From: Talinum fruticosum
Lineage: Eukaryota; Streptophyta; Magnoliopsida; Caryophyllales; Talinaceae
DNA: 64,000 nt
Direction: 5' to 3'
Assembly (NCBI GenBank): GCA_021018815.1
Contig: JAITYX010000033.1
Location: 4,520,001 to 4,584,000, forward strand
In this document: positions 21,688 to 33,289 of the stretch, one piece after another
Layout: each line of letters begins with the position of its first letter
Numbering within the stretch: the first letter of the stretch is position 1
Notes under the pieces: generated by a model
What the model saw: only the letters and a program-made list of their open reading frames with translations
Told to the model about the DNA's origin: nothing
The model's database searches: none
Program-made: the position numbers and the translations under genes

Positions 21688-23474
21688 GGGTTGGTTAAAT
21701 AATAAAATTTCAACCCAAAACCCGACTCGGGCGTTTCTCTCTCCTCCCTCACCCGACCACTAGCCCCACATTGGCCACCGCCACAACCGTCCACCGGCCA
21801 CTTCAGCCGGCCACCACTACCCAAAACCCCTCACCACCTTGCACCGAATCCATAGCCACCTTCAGTCCGACGCACGACCACCCCATCGCCGGAAAACGCA
21901 AGCCAAAACCACCACAATCACCAACTTCCACCAATTCCAATCATACTTTTACAACCACTTTCAGGCACCACCACAACCACCATGGGCACCACTTGCCTCC
22001 CATCACCGGCCAGCCCCGCAGGCCACCCGTCGCTTCCCTAGCGCGCCCACCGGACCACCAAATAACCACCATTCACACCCTCCTTAAACCTCCTAACCCT
22101 AAAAATGTCACACAACTTCTTTCACCGTTTCTCCACCAGCACTCCAGCCACTACCCACGGCCAGCCATCGCTTGACCACCAACCGGAAACAGATCGCCGC
22201 CACTCGCAGACGCCGACCGCAGCCCACCCAAGCATACATCCTCTTTGTCTCTCCTCTTTTATGCCCTAATATATTACCCTTAAACCACCCCAAATCCAGC
22301 CACCACCACCACTGCTGGTCAGCGCACGGCACCCAGCCACCGAGAACCACCCTACCGCCTCCAGTCCATGCTTCCAGCCACCACTAAGCTCCACCACCAC
22401 CTTGGCCTCCCTTCACTCTTTCTAGGTAAACCATAAACCCTAAGTTTTAAAGTTTTCAATATTTAAGTTAATCATTTTTATAAATAACAAGGAATTAACT
22501 TAGTCAAGAAAATGAAATAAAGTTATGCATGCATAGTTTAGTTAAGGTAAAAATTTGGATTAATCTTATTAGAGTCATAGCTAAATTATTTTAGATAAAA
22601 ATAGCATAATAAAATTAAAAAAGTTCATTATAAGATAATTCATATAATGCATGAATATTATAGTTTAGATAAATTTTCGTAAAATTTATGGTTAAATAAT
22701 TTTAGAAGGAATAAGAATAAACATAAATAAGGTTAATTAGCTCATTATGTGCATGCTTAATAAACAAATATTGGTATAGCTATAACTTAGATGACTAATT
22801 AATTTCTAAAATGCAAGTAAATGAATTAGTAAGTAAACTAGCAAAAATATAACAAATAATACATGATAAGTTAATCAACATTTAATTTATAAAAATTGTT
22901 AGTGTTATAACACATGTTTAGATTATAACCATTCATAGTAAATAATTATATGCATCCATGAATAAGGTAATTTAATTAGACATAATAAAGTAAACCATAC
23001 ACAACTAAATATAAGGCATAAATCATGTTAAAAATAAATCATATTAACTAAAGATATAGGATAGGTTATCAAGGAATATAAGTCTTAAAAACAAATTCTC
23101 GGTCGACGTACGTTCAAGGGTCCTGCTCAAATATCACAAGGAAAGGAATCAAGTTCAAATCATCAACCAATTTCAGTTCATCAGGTACATTCATTGATCG
23201 TGCCGTTCAATGTTTTATTTACAAATCAAGGCCGGATATGGCCGACAACAACAATAACGAAGAATCATTTGCAAATAGTATTTGCCATATAAAAGTGGGC
23301 CCGCCCATCAATACTTCACCAATGTTCAAAGTCGGCACACCGTAATCGTGCCGCACCAACTGGACTTCCCGATTGGTCCGGGTGTGTACACATTTAGGGA
23401 AACCCAATGATCGCAAGGGTCACCACACGGATAATTAATTAGCAACAGCTTTATATTATTCACTCCCCTCATTT

Positions 23475-23688
23475 ACAAAATGAATTGAAATGCATGCGCT
23501 CAACTCAACTATTTTATAACCTTTATTTTACAGACATGATAACGGACATATTGAGCTTCGGCTCACATTTCGAAAATGTTTACAAAATGAATTGAAATGC
23601 ATGCGCTCAACTCAACTATTTTATAACCTTTATTTTACAAGCATGATAACGGACATATTGAGCTTCGGCTCACATTTCGAAAATGTTT
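23475..23688 (+). repeat. 107-bp tandem duplication in LTR-b
   Basis: acaaaatgaattgaaatgc begins at 23475 and again at 23582; the units run to gaaaatgtt with one or two differences. LTR-c has a single copy (about 29405-29515), so the duplication arose in LTR-b. Confidence 0.9.
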
Positions 23689-24001
23689 TCTTGTTTTGTT
23701 TTAGGTAAAGATGTTAAAGGTATAAGCAAAGATCCGTTCAGGACTTAGAGGCTCGTAGTGACAAGTTAGGGTATTAGTGGTCAAGTTTTGTTGATTTCGT
23801 ATCGGGTTTAACATGTACTTGTTGCATAGGTTATAGGTTCCTAGCAAGGTATAACCTTGGGTAAAATACATATAGAGCCTTGCCCTTTCCTCCGGTAAGG
23901 GCGGCGGTAATGTCCCCGACCTCCTTTCCGGTGTGCTAATCATCGGCTACCGGTTTATTTAGACTAAAACCGATGATTAAGGGTTTGGGGCGTTATAGGT
24001 A

Positions 24002-24013
24002 TGGTATCGAGCC
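24002..24013 (+). other. Primer-binding site of internal region 2
   Basis: tggtatcgagcc, 4 bp after LTR-b; same form as at 18053. Confidence 0.6.
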
Positions 24014-26361
24014 TAGGTTTGGGAGACTCATGCGAGCCATATAAGAAACATGAGGATTGAGTTAGACTAGGAAGTATAAATGTTCTAGTATTAAATATGG
24101 TATGGAAAATACTCATAATGCCCAATTAAAATTTCAAAGTTGCAAGCAATAATTAACATGAGGATAATAATCCTAAAGAAATGGAGGACCATCCCTCCAT
24201 CAACTTTCAAATGCCTATCAACAGGAAGTTGACAAACCCAACTCCCCGCCTCTGCCTATCGAAAATTGAAAAGATAATAACAATGCTATGTATTAAGGAA
24301 ATCATACCCAAAAGTTACAAAAGAAAATACCTATCCCTACAACTCTAGCCAAATTCTCCAACAATATAGGGAAAACAAAACCAAATTACGAAAAGGAACC
24401 CCAAAAGGTATAATGGGAATATTGATCTATTGGAATTATGAAGTGGATTAGAATTATAGAAGAAATATTTGTAGATATTGAAGTACTTGAAGACCAAAAG
24501 GATGGACATAGGAGCATTATATCTAGCAGGAAAGGCCGGAATTATAGTAAAACATGATAATGGGGAAATATCAAGGACGTAAGTTTACATTTGGCTAAAC
24601 TTTGGAGAAACTTAAGGCCGAGTTCGACACCTTCTCAACCGAAGTAAAGAGTTTAAGAACAAAATAGATTCGAAAACCCCAAGAGAAAATAGGATGACTA
24701 AGGAAACCAAAACCAAAGCAAAGATAACATGCCAAGAAAATCTCAATCAAACATTTTGATCCATGAATCATGTAATGTGATAGAACCTTCATAAAGAAAT
24801 TCTAATAGCAATAGTTAGGGAAAATTCTGCCACTAAACCCATCCAGTTTGATTTAATGGACCTTGAGCTAATGCTAGGAAGAGAGAAAAGATTATCATGC
24901 TAAGAATTTACCACGGAAAGCGAAAGGGCAATAATAGAGAATTGTTGAGGATAGAATGTAGGCTATATAGCAATAAGAATGGAAGGAAATATATCATGAT
25001 ATCTTTAGGTAAATACAATGAGACTTTTGAGAAAAGGATGTCAAGGCTATTATAGATGGAAGAAAGAAGAATAAAAAATCGAGGATACTTTGGTAATAAA
25101 TTGATTTTAAGGATTTGACAAATTTTATTTACAGGCCTTAACCGAGAAAAGTTATGGAAGTATTTCTTTAAGAGTGGAAAAAGAAGATGTCTATCATTTG
25201 AGAATAATGTCATAAGCTTGGAGAAGACACTAATTATACGTCAAAACCTCAAGGATTTGGAGTTTGGTAAGCAAGGTGAAGTTCGGAGATCATATCCAAA
25301 AATTGAATAAAAGTAGACCGATGTAAGATAAAATTATTTACGAGAATAAGCTTAGGATGATCAATGTCTCTAAAGTAAGAAGTTTCGCAAGGTTGGATAA
25401 ATATTATTGAGAATTTGTACAAAAACTTCTAAGGTGATCCTGCATAGGAATCTACAAAATCTAAGCGGTTTAACTAATACAACAAGATATTCCAAACATT
25501 AAAAAAAAAAAACCAACGATAGTACTAACCCTCCCTCATAAAAGCAAGGAACAATATCATAATGCTTCGAAAAGCCTACAACCGATGATTTTAAATAACC
25601 ACTTCTAAAGCCCACTTTTTGCCCTTTTCTAGTGTGATTTGCTCCTCGGGCCCTACAAATTGAGTGAGCGAGACATACTTCTAATAAACTTGGAACTAAT
25701 TAAAGATTATATCTCGTTAAGGCAGCTGGAAATTTTTTAAAGGATTTTAAGTTAGAAATTGAAATCCCATTTATGGAAGACCAATGTCATAGCTGATGCC
25801 TTACATACAAGAGTTCAAGCATAATATTAACATCATAATCATCGCCTAACCAATTCATGTTTCGAAATTATAAAGGCAGAGAGGTAAGACCATCAAGTAC
25901 CAAGGAAACATAGGTTGTTAGCTATTTTGAAGTTAAACCATTGAAGTTTGAAGTAAAATCAAGTGGGATAGCAAAAGCATGAGAAGTAATAAAAATGATA
26001 TAACGTTGAGAAAGGTAAATTCCTAGGACTTGCGATATGTACGGACAACACCCTACAAAAGCTTCAAATCCTTTGAATGCAAATCTTAACCAAAAACCCG
26101 AGAAAATTATTCCCAAAGGTAAGTGATAAATGCCCATTTCCCTAAATAACCATAACTGGGAAAAAGTTACCATATAGGATGACATAATTTTAAGGAAATA
26201 TCAAGAATTACCAAATTATGAATGTTGAAAAACAGTTGGGAGACATTCGGACCAAGTACCTTATTTAGAAGATATTAGTAATAGCCAAGGAGCGAAGGAA
26301 TAGTACCTTATGATTTTCCAATATTTCCTTGGTTTAATTAATACTTAAGTTTACGATTTAA

Positions 26362-26655
26362 ATGAATAGAAATAACAAATATGGCATTTTGGAGACAGAG
26401 AAGAATATATCCATCATAAAGAAAATTTTTGAGGAAACATTAGTATGTAAATATGCATTTGAGTTAAGGAAGAAAAAGGATAGTATCTTGAGATATGGGG
26501 TAACCAAACATAAGGTTAAGAAAAGATTGATATTAGATACCGATGATTACCATGCTATTGAGTTAGCCAATAAGATAGGTGATGAAGAAATTATTGGGAT
26601 AATACAAACCTCATGCGCATGGAAGCAAGAAACTAACTATAAACAACCTATATAA
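26362..26655 (+). pseudogene. 97-codon ORF, copy 2
   Basis: Duplicate of 20481-20774 with a few changes (for example TDDYHAI for TSDYHTI). It has the same position before the PPT and the same interpretation as a chromodomain-region relic. Confidence 0.4.
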
Positions 26656-26796
26656 AGACGATTAGAGATTAAACATAATATCCTATAAGGATTCATGTAC
26701 TTCAAATTTTCGAACGTATATACATCATTGATAACCCAAGGTTTATCCTTCAATTAAAACATCATTTTATTTGCAAGTTTCGAGGACGAAACTTAT

Positions 26797-26811
26797 TTTA
26801 AGGGGGAAGAC
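26797..26811 (+). other. Polypurine tract before LTR-c
   Basis: tttaagggggaagac directly before TGTAAC, as before LTR-b. Confidence 0.8.
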
Positions 26812-29800
26812 TGTAACAACCCAAACTTTAAGAAAACATATTATCCCTAATACGTTCAATTATAAAGAGCGCGTGCATTTCAAATTCCAAAATATTTTTA
26901 TATCATATATCAAAAGTTTTCTTACAGGACCTGGATACGAACAACTGACGACGGATGGTCGATATTTTTCAACATATTATCTAATACTTATATGCACAAA
27001 AGACATATTTAATTCCTAAACTAAATCATAAATAAGTTCTCATATATTCAAACTTATATATATATGTACATACATAATTAATGAACAATTAGCACAATTT
27101 ATGAACCACTAATCATATATCCAAATATCAAGAAGTAAATTGTTAATAAAGCTAACCTAATCTAATTATAAGTAATTACATATTCTAAAGCACATTAGGG
27201 TAATAAATCAAACCATAATATTAACAATAACCAAAGTAATAATAGTTATAAATAACACAATAATAATAATAATTATAATTAAAATAATAATAATAATAAT
27301 AATAATAAATAATAAAAATAAAAATAAAAATAAAAATAGTAATAGATAAATACAAATGACAATGCTGAAGATAATTATGATAATAAACATAATAATTAAT
27401 ATAGTTTTTGATAAACATGAAAATTGGGGTCAAATAGGAATTTAAAACCCAAAATCACACTAAGCATGCTTAAAGAGTTAACAAATCACCCTACTTAGCA
27501 TGCACCATACCAAATGTCAAATGAAAATTAAGCTAAAGGACAGCAAAGCCATGAGGATTAGTATGAAGATTAGTATAAATAGGGTTGGTTAAATAAGAAA
27601 ATTTCAACCCAAAACCCGACTCGGGCATGTTCTCTGTCCTCCCTCGCCCGACCACCAGCCCCACTTCAGCCACCGCCACGGACGTCCACCGGCCATTTTA
27701 GCTGGCCACCACCACCCAAAACCCTTCATCACCTTGCACCGAATCCATAGCCACCTTCGAGTCCGACCCACCGACCACCCCATCGCCGGAAAACGCAAGC
27801 CAAAACACCACAATCACCAACTTCCACCAATTCCAATCATACTTTTACAACCACTTTCAGGCACCACCACAACCACCATGGGCACCACCTACCTCCCATC
27901 ACCGACCAGCCCCGTAGGCCACCCGCCGTTTCCCCTAGCACCGCTAAACGGACCACCAAATAACCACCATTCACACCCTCCTCAAACCTCCTAACCCTAA
28001 AAATATAACACAACTTCTTTCACCTTTCTCCACCACCACTCCAGCGAACCAACCACGGCCAGCCACCGCCCGACCACCGACCGGAAATAGACCGCCGCTA
28101 CTCGTAGATGCCGACCGTAACCACCTCAGCCACCCAAGCATACATCCTCTTTGTCTCTCCTCTTTTATGCCCTAATATATTGCCCTTAAACCACCCCAAA
28201 TCCAGCCACCACCACCACTGCTGGTCAGCACCGGCACCCGCCGTCGAGAACCACCCTACCGCCGCCAGTCCACGCTTCCAGCCACCACTAAGCTCCACCA
28301 GCACCTTGGCCTCCCTTCACTCTTTCTAGGTAAACCCTAAACCCTAAGTTTTAAAGTTTTCAATATTTAAGTTAATCATTTTTATAAATAACAAGGAATT
28401 AACTTAGTCAAGAAAATGAAGTAAAGTTATACATGCATAGTTTAGTTAAGGTAAAAATTTGGATTAATCTTATTAGAGTCATAGCTAAATTATTTTAGAT
28501 AAAAATAGCATAATAAAATTAAAAAAGTTCATTATAAGATAATTCATATAATGCATGAATATTATAGTTGAGATAAATTTTCGTAAAATTTATGGTTAAA
28601 TAATTTTAGAAGGAATAAGAATAAGCATAAATAAGGTTAATTAGCTCATTATGTGCATGCTTAATAAACAAATATTGGTATAGCTATAACTTAGATGACT
28701 AATTAATTTCTAAAATACAAGTAAATGAATTAGTAAGTAAACTAGCAAAAACATAACAAATAATGCATGATAAGTTAATCAACATTTAATTTATAAAAAT
28801 TGTTAGTGTTATAACACATGTTTAGATTATAACCATTCATAGTAAATAATTATATGTATCCATGAATAAGGTAATTTAATTAGACATAATAAAGTAAACC
28901 ATACACAACTAAATATAAGGCGTAAATTATTTTAAAAATAAATCATAATAACTAAAGATATAGGATAGGTTATCAAGGAATATAAGTCCTAAAACAAATT
29001 CTCATTCTATTAACTCTTATTTAAGGCCATCGATCGACGTACGTTCAAGGGTCCTACTCAAATATCACAAAGAAAGGAATCAAGTTCAAATCATCAACCA
29101 ATTTCGGTTCATCGAGTACGTTTATTGATCGTGCCCTTCAATGTTTTATTTACAAATCAAGGCCGGATATGGCCGACAACAACAACAACAAAGAATCATT
29201 TGCAAATAGTATTTGCCATATAAAAGTGGGCCTGCCCATCAATACTTCACCAATTTTCAAAGTCGGCACACCGTAATTGCGCCGCACCAATTGGACTTAT
29301 CGATCGGTCCGGGTGTGTACACATTTAGGGAAACCCGATGATCGCAAGGGTCACCACACAGATAATTAATTAGCAATAGTTTTACATTATTCACTCCCCT
29401 CATTTACAAAATGAATTGAAATGCATGCGCTTAACTCAACTATTTTATAACCTTTATTTTACAGACATGATAATGGACGTATTGAGCTTCGACTCACATT
29501 TCGAAAATGTTTTCTTGTTTTGTTTTAGGTAAAGATGTTGAAGGTATGAAGCAAAGGTCTATTCAGGACTTAGAGGCTCGTAGTGGCAAGTTGGGGTATT
29601 AGTGGTGAAGTGTTGTTGATTTCGTATCGGGTTTAACATGTCCTTGTTGCATAGGTTATAGTTTCCTAGCAAGGTATAACCTTGGGTAAAATACATATAA
29701 AGCCTTGCCCTTTTCTCCGGTAAGGGCGGCGGTAATGTCCCTGACGTCCTTTCCGCCGCGGTAATCATCGGCTAGCGGTTTATTTAGACTTAAATTGGTG

Positions 29801-29822
29801 ATTAAGGGTTTGGGCCGTTATA
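26812..29822 (+). repeat. LTR-c of Tekay-1 (3.0 kb)
   Basis: TGTAACAACCC to GGGCCGTTATA, followed by the target duplication GTTTA and then Tat-1 sequence. It is the most complete LTR without the 107-bp duplication. The CCACC-rich leader at 27600-28330 yields Pro/His-rich shadow ORFs. Confidence 0.9.
27574..27581 (+). promoter_or_regulatory. TATA box of LTR-c
   Basis: TATAAATA in the same context as in LTR-a and LTR-b. Confidence 0.6.
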
Positions 29823-29827
29823 GTTTA
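29823..29827. repeat. Target-site duplication GTTTA, right of Tekay array
   Basis: Matches 16387-16391 exactly. Confidence 0.85.
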
Positions 29828-30598
29828 AGGAGCAAAAAATAGGGTGGTATGCCCTTCGGCTCGTAGCTAGGCCAGGAAAGTACCCCTTCTTCCTAAGCAT
29901 CCAGTTGCCATAAGGATTAAAGCTTAGAGGTGCTTCATCCTTGTCTAAGGCATCGATAATCTCAAATCTATATAGTTCCTCTTTATTGACATCGTGCTCA
30001 ATCCCAACCACATACTCCTTAGAGGTGATAGAAGCACGAGAGGTTATCCCCGTTGATAGTAACTACTTGACCTTTGATGATCATCATAACTTTCTAATGT
30101 AGTGTAAAGGGCACTGCTCGATGATCATACAAGAAAGGGCATCCTAGGAGAAAATGGAAGGAAGCTCGGATATCTTAGACTTGGAATTCAATATTCCATT
30201 CCGGTGGCCCTATATTAATAGGTAAGGTCACCGTTCCCTAGTCTATTCTATTAGAATTGTCGTAAGCTCGATGATGGATTGTCTGTTTAGAGAGTTGATT
30301 CTTTCTAATTCATAACCTTTTAGTGGTCGTTCAGGGACGGACATTCACAACTCGATCCATTGTCTACCAAGGTTAAGGGAATAAACTTGTTGATGCATGT
30401 TACGATTAAATAAAGAGCATTATTGTGTACAACGCCTTCTTCCGGGAGATCCTTTTGGTTAAAGGTAATGGTTCCATCCCCACCGTTAACCAATCCTACT
30501 ACTTCCTCTGGCATGGTTTCGGGAGAGACCTCGATCTTACTGAGTGCGTCAATCAAAGCCTGTCTATGTTTACGGGAAGCGAGATATAAGTTGCCCAA
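29828..30598 (-). pseudogene. Tat-1 protease and start of protease-RT linker
   Basis: The frame at 30320-30598 reads ASRKHRQALIDALSKIEV, GTITFNQKDLPEEGVVHN and LTLVDNGSSCE. The VDNGSS motif is the retropepsin active site in the form seen in Tat/Ogre-type elements (D-N/T-G). Downstream on the minus strand, 29802-30011 reads FNPYGNWMLRKKGYFPGLATS, part of the linker before RT, which continues at 16391 after the array is removed. Frames are broken between 30010 and 30320. Confidence 0.75.
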
Positions 30599-32210
30599 TT
30601 GAGATATTAGCTTTTAACCTTTGAAGTCGTTTTAGGATTGGGTCTTCTTCTTTAGCAGCTTCAAGTTCTTTTGTGGCTTCCTAAGTATGTTGTGGACCCA
30701 AGGGTGCATTATGCTCTCTAAATATAGTAAGGAATTGGATTGCTTGGACCTTTCGTTTCTCCCCGAAATTCATCTTCTTCTAAGGGTGGTGTGCCCTGAA
30801 GTCGTCATCCTTGTTGTCACTGTTACTTCTTATTTCGTAGACATCTTCCTCGTCACTTACCTACAGCCTATGAAATTCTAGATCTAATGGAGGCAAACTA
30901 GGAAGTGATTTGGACTCATCAATATCTTGAATGAAGACAAACATTTCCTACTAACTAGGAGTTGGTTCAATGAAAATAGCTAAGGTGTTGTTGAAAGGAT
31001 TTTTGTTGTTACTCATTTTAATAGTAGCCTTAGGTAAAGGGAGTTGGCCATTTTGAATCATCTTTCTAGTTTTTCTTGAATGTCCAACACTACTCGAGTG
31101 TCGTATCCTCGTGCATGATGGTATTTGTAAAATTTTCCTACGTCCCAATTTTTAGATTATTTCGCGGTTTCGATTACTGCTCAAATAGGTGGTAATTCTA
31201 TCTTTCCCTTAGCCAAGAGTCGGTCAAGGGCCTGAGTGTAGGTAGTATCAATAGGAGTGTATTTAGTATACCTATTGAGGGCATTGACATCTGCGCCCTG
31301 CCGGTATTGCTCGTATTGGAGGTTTTCTTATCTTTTGATTGATAATTGCCTCTATACCCCGTCATGACTTTTGTGTTCGTTGTAGACAACTCCTCTTCTG
31401 TCAACATGCCAACGTCTCCAAGGGTTGAGAAGTTCATCATGGGTAAGAATTTGAGATGCTAATCATAGTTAGGCCAAAGGTTTTTCACAACGATCTTAAC
31501 TTGGTCCTTCTTAGAGGGTCGGTGTACCATGTGGGTAGCTTTTGCTCTCCATCCGGTGAGGAAGTCTGTCAAGCTCTCCTTCTCTCTTTGTTTGATTAAT
31601 TCTAAGTCTCTCGAGGGTAATGGGCAGATTAGTGTTATAAGAATATTAGTGTAGGAATTCTTTGCACATATCCATCCAAGTTGGCAACCTTGCATTGGTC
31701 AACTGCGGTATACAACTTCATTACATCGGTATCGAAAGTCTATGGGAAGATGATGTGGTAAGTGTCTTCCAGAATACAATTAGATTCATTGCTCCTAAGA
31801 AATTGCAAACATGATGGTGGGGATTCTCGGAACCTTTAAACTTGATATCGGGCATAGTAAACTTTTGAGGTAGCTTGCCCTTAGGAATTGTAGTAAATCC
31901 CTTACTATGAAAATAATGATTGTTGAACATGGATGACTCCTTTAACATTCTGTTCTATCCGATCTACACGTCGATCGAGGTTGAGGTTTGGATTAATGTT
32001 AGGAGATTCATGTTTGGGACTGTTTGGTGGAGATAAACTAGGTGGAGTTGGAGGATCTAATCTCCCTCCACTTCTTAATCGTTCCGCTTCCTCATCTCTC
32101 TTACTGTCTTGAATAACTTTTAGAATAGCCTTATGATCACTTGATATAGATGTTATCTTCTTATCTTGATCATTCATCCTAGTTTCCACCCTGGTTAAGT
32201 TCTTATTCAA
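30599..32210 (-). pseudogene. Tat-1 gag remnant
   Basis: Minus-strand pieces in order: 32210-31905 (start MNKNLTRVETRMNDQDKKI; a coiled-coil-like head and a Pro-rich PTPPSLSPPNSP stretch), 31948-31721 (KFTMPDIKFKGSENPHHHV), 31695-31459 (RDLELIKQREKESLTDFL and HRPSKKDQVKIVVKNL), 31440-31198, and 31148-30951 (zinc-knuckle region with GYDT but without its cysteines). This is the capsid layout of Tat-type gags. I chose the start because it is the first Met before the conserved core. Frameshifts separate the pieces. Confidence 0.8.
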
Positions 32211-32720
32211 GCAAAGTGAGAATAGGAGGTTGTTATGGGTTTAAATCCATTGGAAGGGAATTCTTTCTAGGTACTTGTATCACAACGGAGAATAGACTGG
32301 ACTGGTTTAGTACGCACGGAGATTTGTCGCACCGATGTAAACCGTGAAGCTTAATGTTATGCGGAACGAGGGAAGACGTGGCGGACTCCTTGTTGAGGCA
32401 TTCTAATCTTTTGAGCTTGGATTCCGACGATACTCAATTGAAGTAGACTTCCCTATTTTGCGGTCTAAAAGAGGAGGCTTAGGACCATGTGAAACAAAAC
32501 CACTTTTGGGAGGAAGGGACTTAAGCATAGGACCGAGGAGACAAAGAATGCTTTTATTTGGATGCACGTAAATAATGCACGTGAAAACAAAGTGCATGCG
32601 ATGATTAATTACCTAATCGGGGATAATTTTATGATTTTAGCTAATGGATAATTGATCCCTAATGGAAGATGAAGGTATTTTAGCTAGATGATAATGCATG
32701 TCACTATATTTAAATGGATT
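32211..32720 (-). other. Tat-1 5' leader or LTR remnant; no gene seen
   Basis: This lies upstream of the Tat-1 gag start. I cannot place a PBS or LTR end with confidence, and no frame has a family signature. The boundary with Tekay-2 lies at about 32700-32735, where the plus strand begins to read as a Tekay protease. Confidence 0.35.
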
Positions 32721-32732
32721 TGTTTTGGATAA

Positions 32733-33060
32733 ATGCAACACAAAAAGGACGGAGCTGCCACCAGTACAGTAGTCACTGGAACCCTCTTTTTAAATTCTAC
32801 TTCATTTTATACATTATTTGACTCTGGAGCATCCTACTCTTTCATTTTAACTCAAGTTGTGCCTCGACTGAAGTTAGAAAGTAATAGGGTAATAAACAAA
32901 TACCAATTCAGCCTGCCTAATGGCCAGGAGGTAGAATGCCCTTATTCTTACCAAAATGTTCCACTCGATCATGTCCAGAGAGAATTTCCCAACCAACCTA
33001 ATCCAGTTTGACTTAGCCGAGTTCGGAGTAGTGTTAAGAATAAATTGGTTGTCAAACTTT
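32733..33060 (+). pseudogene. Tekay-2 aspartic protease
   Basis: The frame at 32733-33011 reads VVTGTLFLNSTSFYTLFDSGAS, a gypsy retropepsin with active site DSGAS, followed by the strand SNRVINKYQFSLPNGQEVECP. The end reads NQPNPV, stop, FDLAEFGVV, so a stop replaces one residue just before the conserved 'FDL.EFDVILGMDWL' block. Gag, which should be fused upstream, is missing. Confidence 0.8.
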
Positions 33061-33289
33061 GGAGCAAAATAGATTGCGAAAAAAAATAGTGGTGTTGAAA
33101 GGTAGTCGGGGAGGAAAAATGTGTTTTCATGGGAATGATAGTAAAATGGAGTGCTCCGTTATATCTTTGATGAAGGCAAGAAAACTCGTACAAAAGGGTT
33201 GTCCGGCTTATTTTTGTTACATCACTAGGGAAAGTAAAGAAGAATTAAAACTTCAGGATATCCCTGTAGTTAGGGAATTCCCGATGTTT

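Larger units (their letters stand above)
20931..23997 (+). repeat. LTR-b of Tekay-1 (middle, 3.07 kb)
   Basis: TGTAACAACCC to GGGGCGTTATA. It serves as 3' LTR of internal region 1 and 5' LTR of internal region 2. It contains a TATA box (21680-21687), a CCACC-rich transcribed leader (21720-22420), AT-rich DNA, then a conserved end with acatattgagcttcggctca. It differs from LTR-c by a 107-bp tandem duplication. Confidence 0.9.
23998..26811 (+). mobile_element. Internal region 2 of Tekay-1 (decayed pol)
   Basis: 2.81 kb, near-identical to 18049-20930. It lacks about 50-70 bp present there near 19740-19800 (agaaaggatggtagaaagg is absent after 25675). It has the same protease-end remnant (about 24830-24870), integrase-front remnant (25920-26050) and no pol frame. 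Confidence 0.8.
16392..29822 (+). mobile_element. Tekay-1: tandem LTR-INT-LTR-INT-LTR array, 13.4 kb
   Basis: Three LTRs (a 16392-18048, b 20931-23997, c 26812-29822) alternate with two internal regions (18049-20930 and 23998-26811), all plus strand, within one GTTTA target duplication. Each internal region begins with a PBS-like tggtatcgagcc and ends with ttttaagggggaagac before the next LTR. This is the expected product of unequal recombination between LTRs of one insertion. Decayed pol-like sequence and the gcaagtttcgaggacgaaac box before the PPT suggest the Tekay chromovirus lineage. No usable gag or pol remains, so it is non-autonomous or dead. Confidence 0.9.
8016..32210 (-). mobile_element. 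Tat-1: Tat-lineage Ty3/gypsy element, split by two nested insertions
   Basis: Its own sequence is 8016-10677, 15101-16391 and 29823-32210, all minus strand. Removing the CACTA element (10678-15100) and the Tekay array (16392-29822) restores the order gag, protease, linker, RT, RNase H, second RNase H, integrase. Both insertions have matching target duplications (AAA and GTTTA), so continuity across them is well supported. The Tat assignment rests on the second RNase H between RNase H and integrase and on gag text such as PDIKFKGSENPHHH and KQREKESLTDFL. Many stops and frameshifts show it is dead. Flanking LTRs are not resolved. Confidence 0.85.

Noticed and set aside
21771..22175. 134-codon Pro/Thr/His-rich ORF on the plus strand and similar ones at 27734-27994 and 28108-28329
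   Set aside because: They lie in the low-complexity CCACC-rich LTR leader. The frame is not kept among LTR-a, b and c, and no domain is visible.
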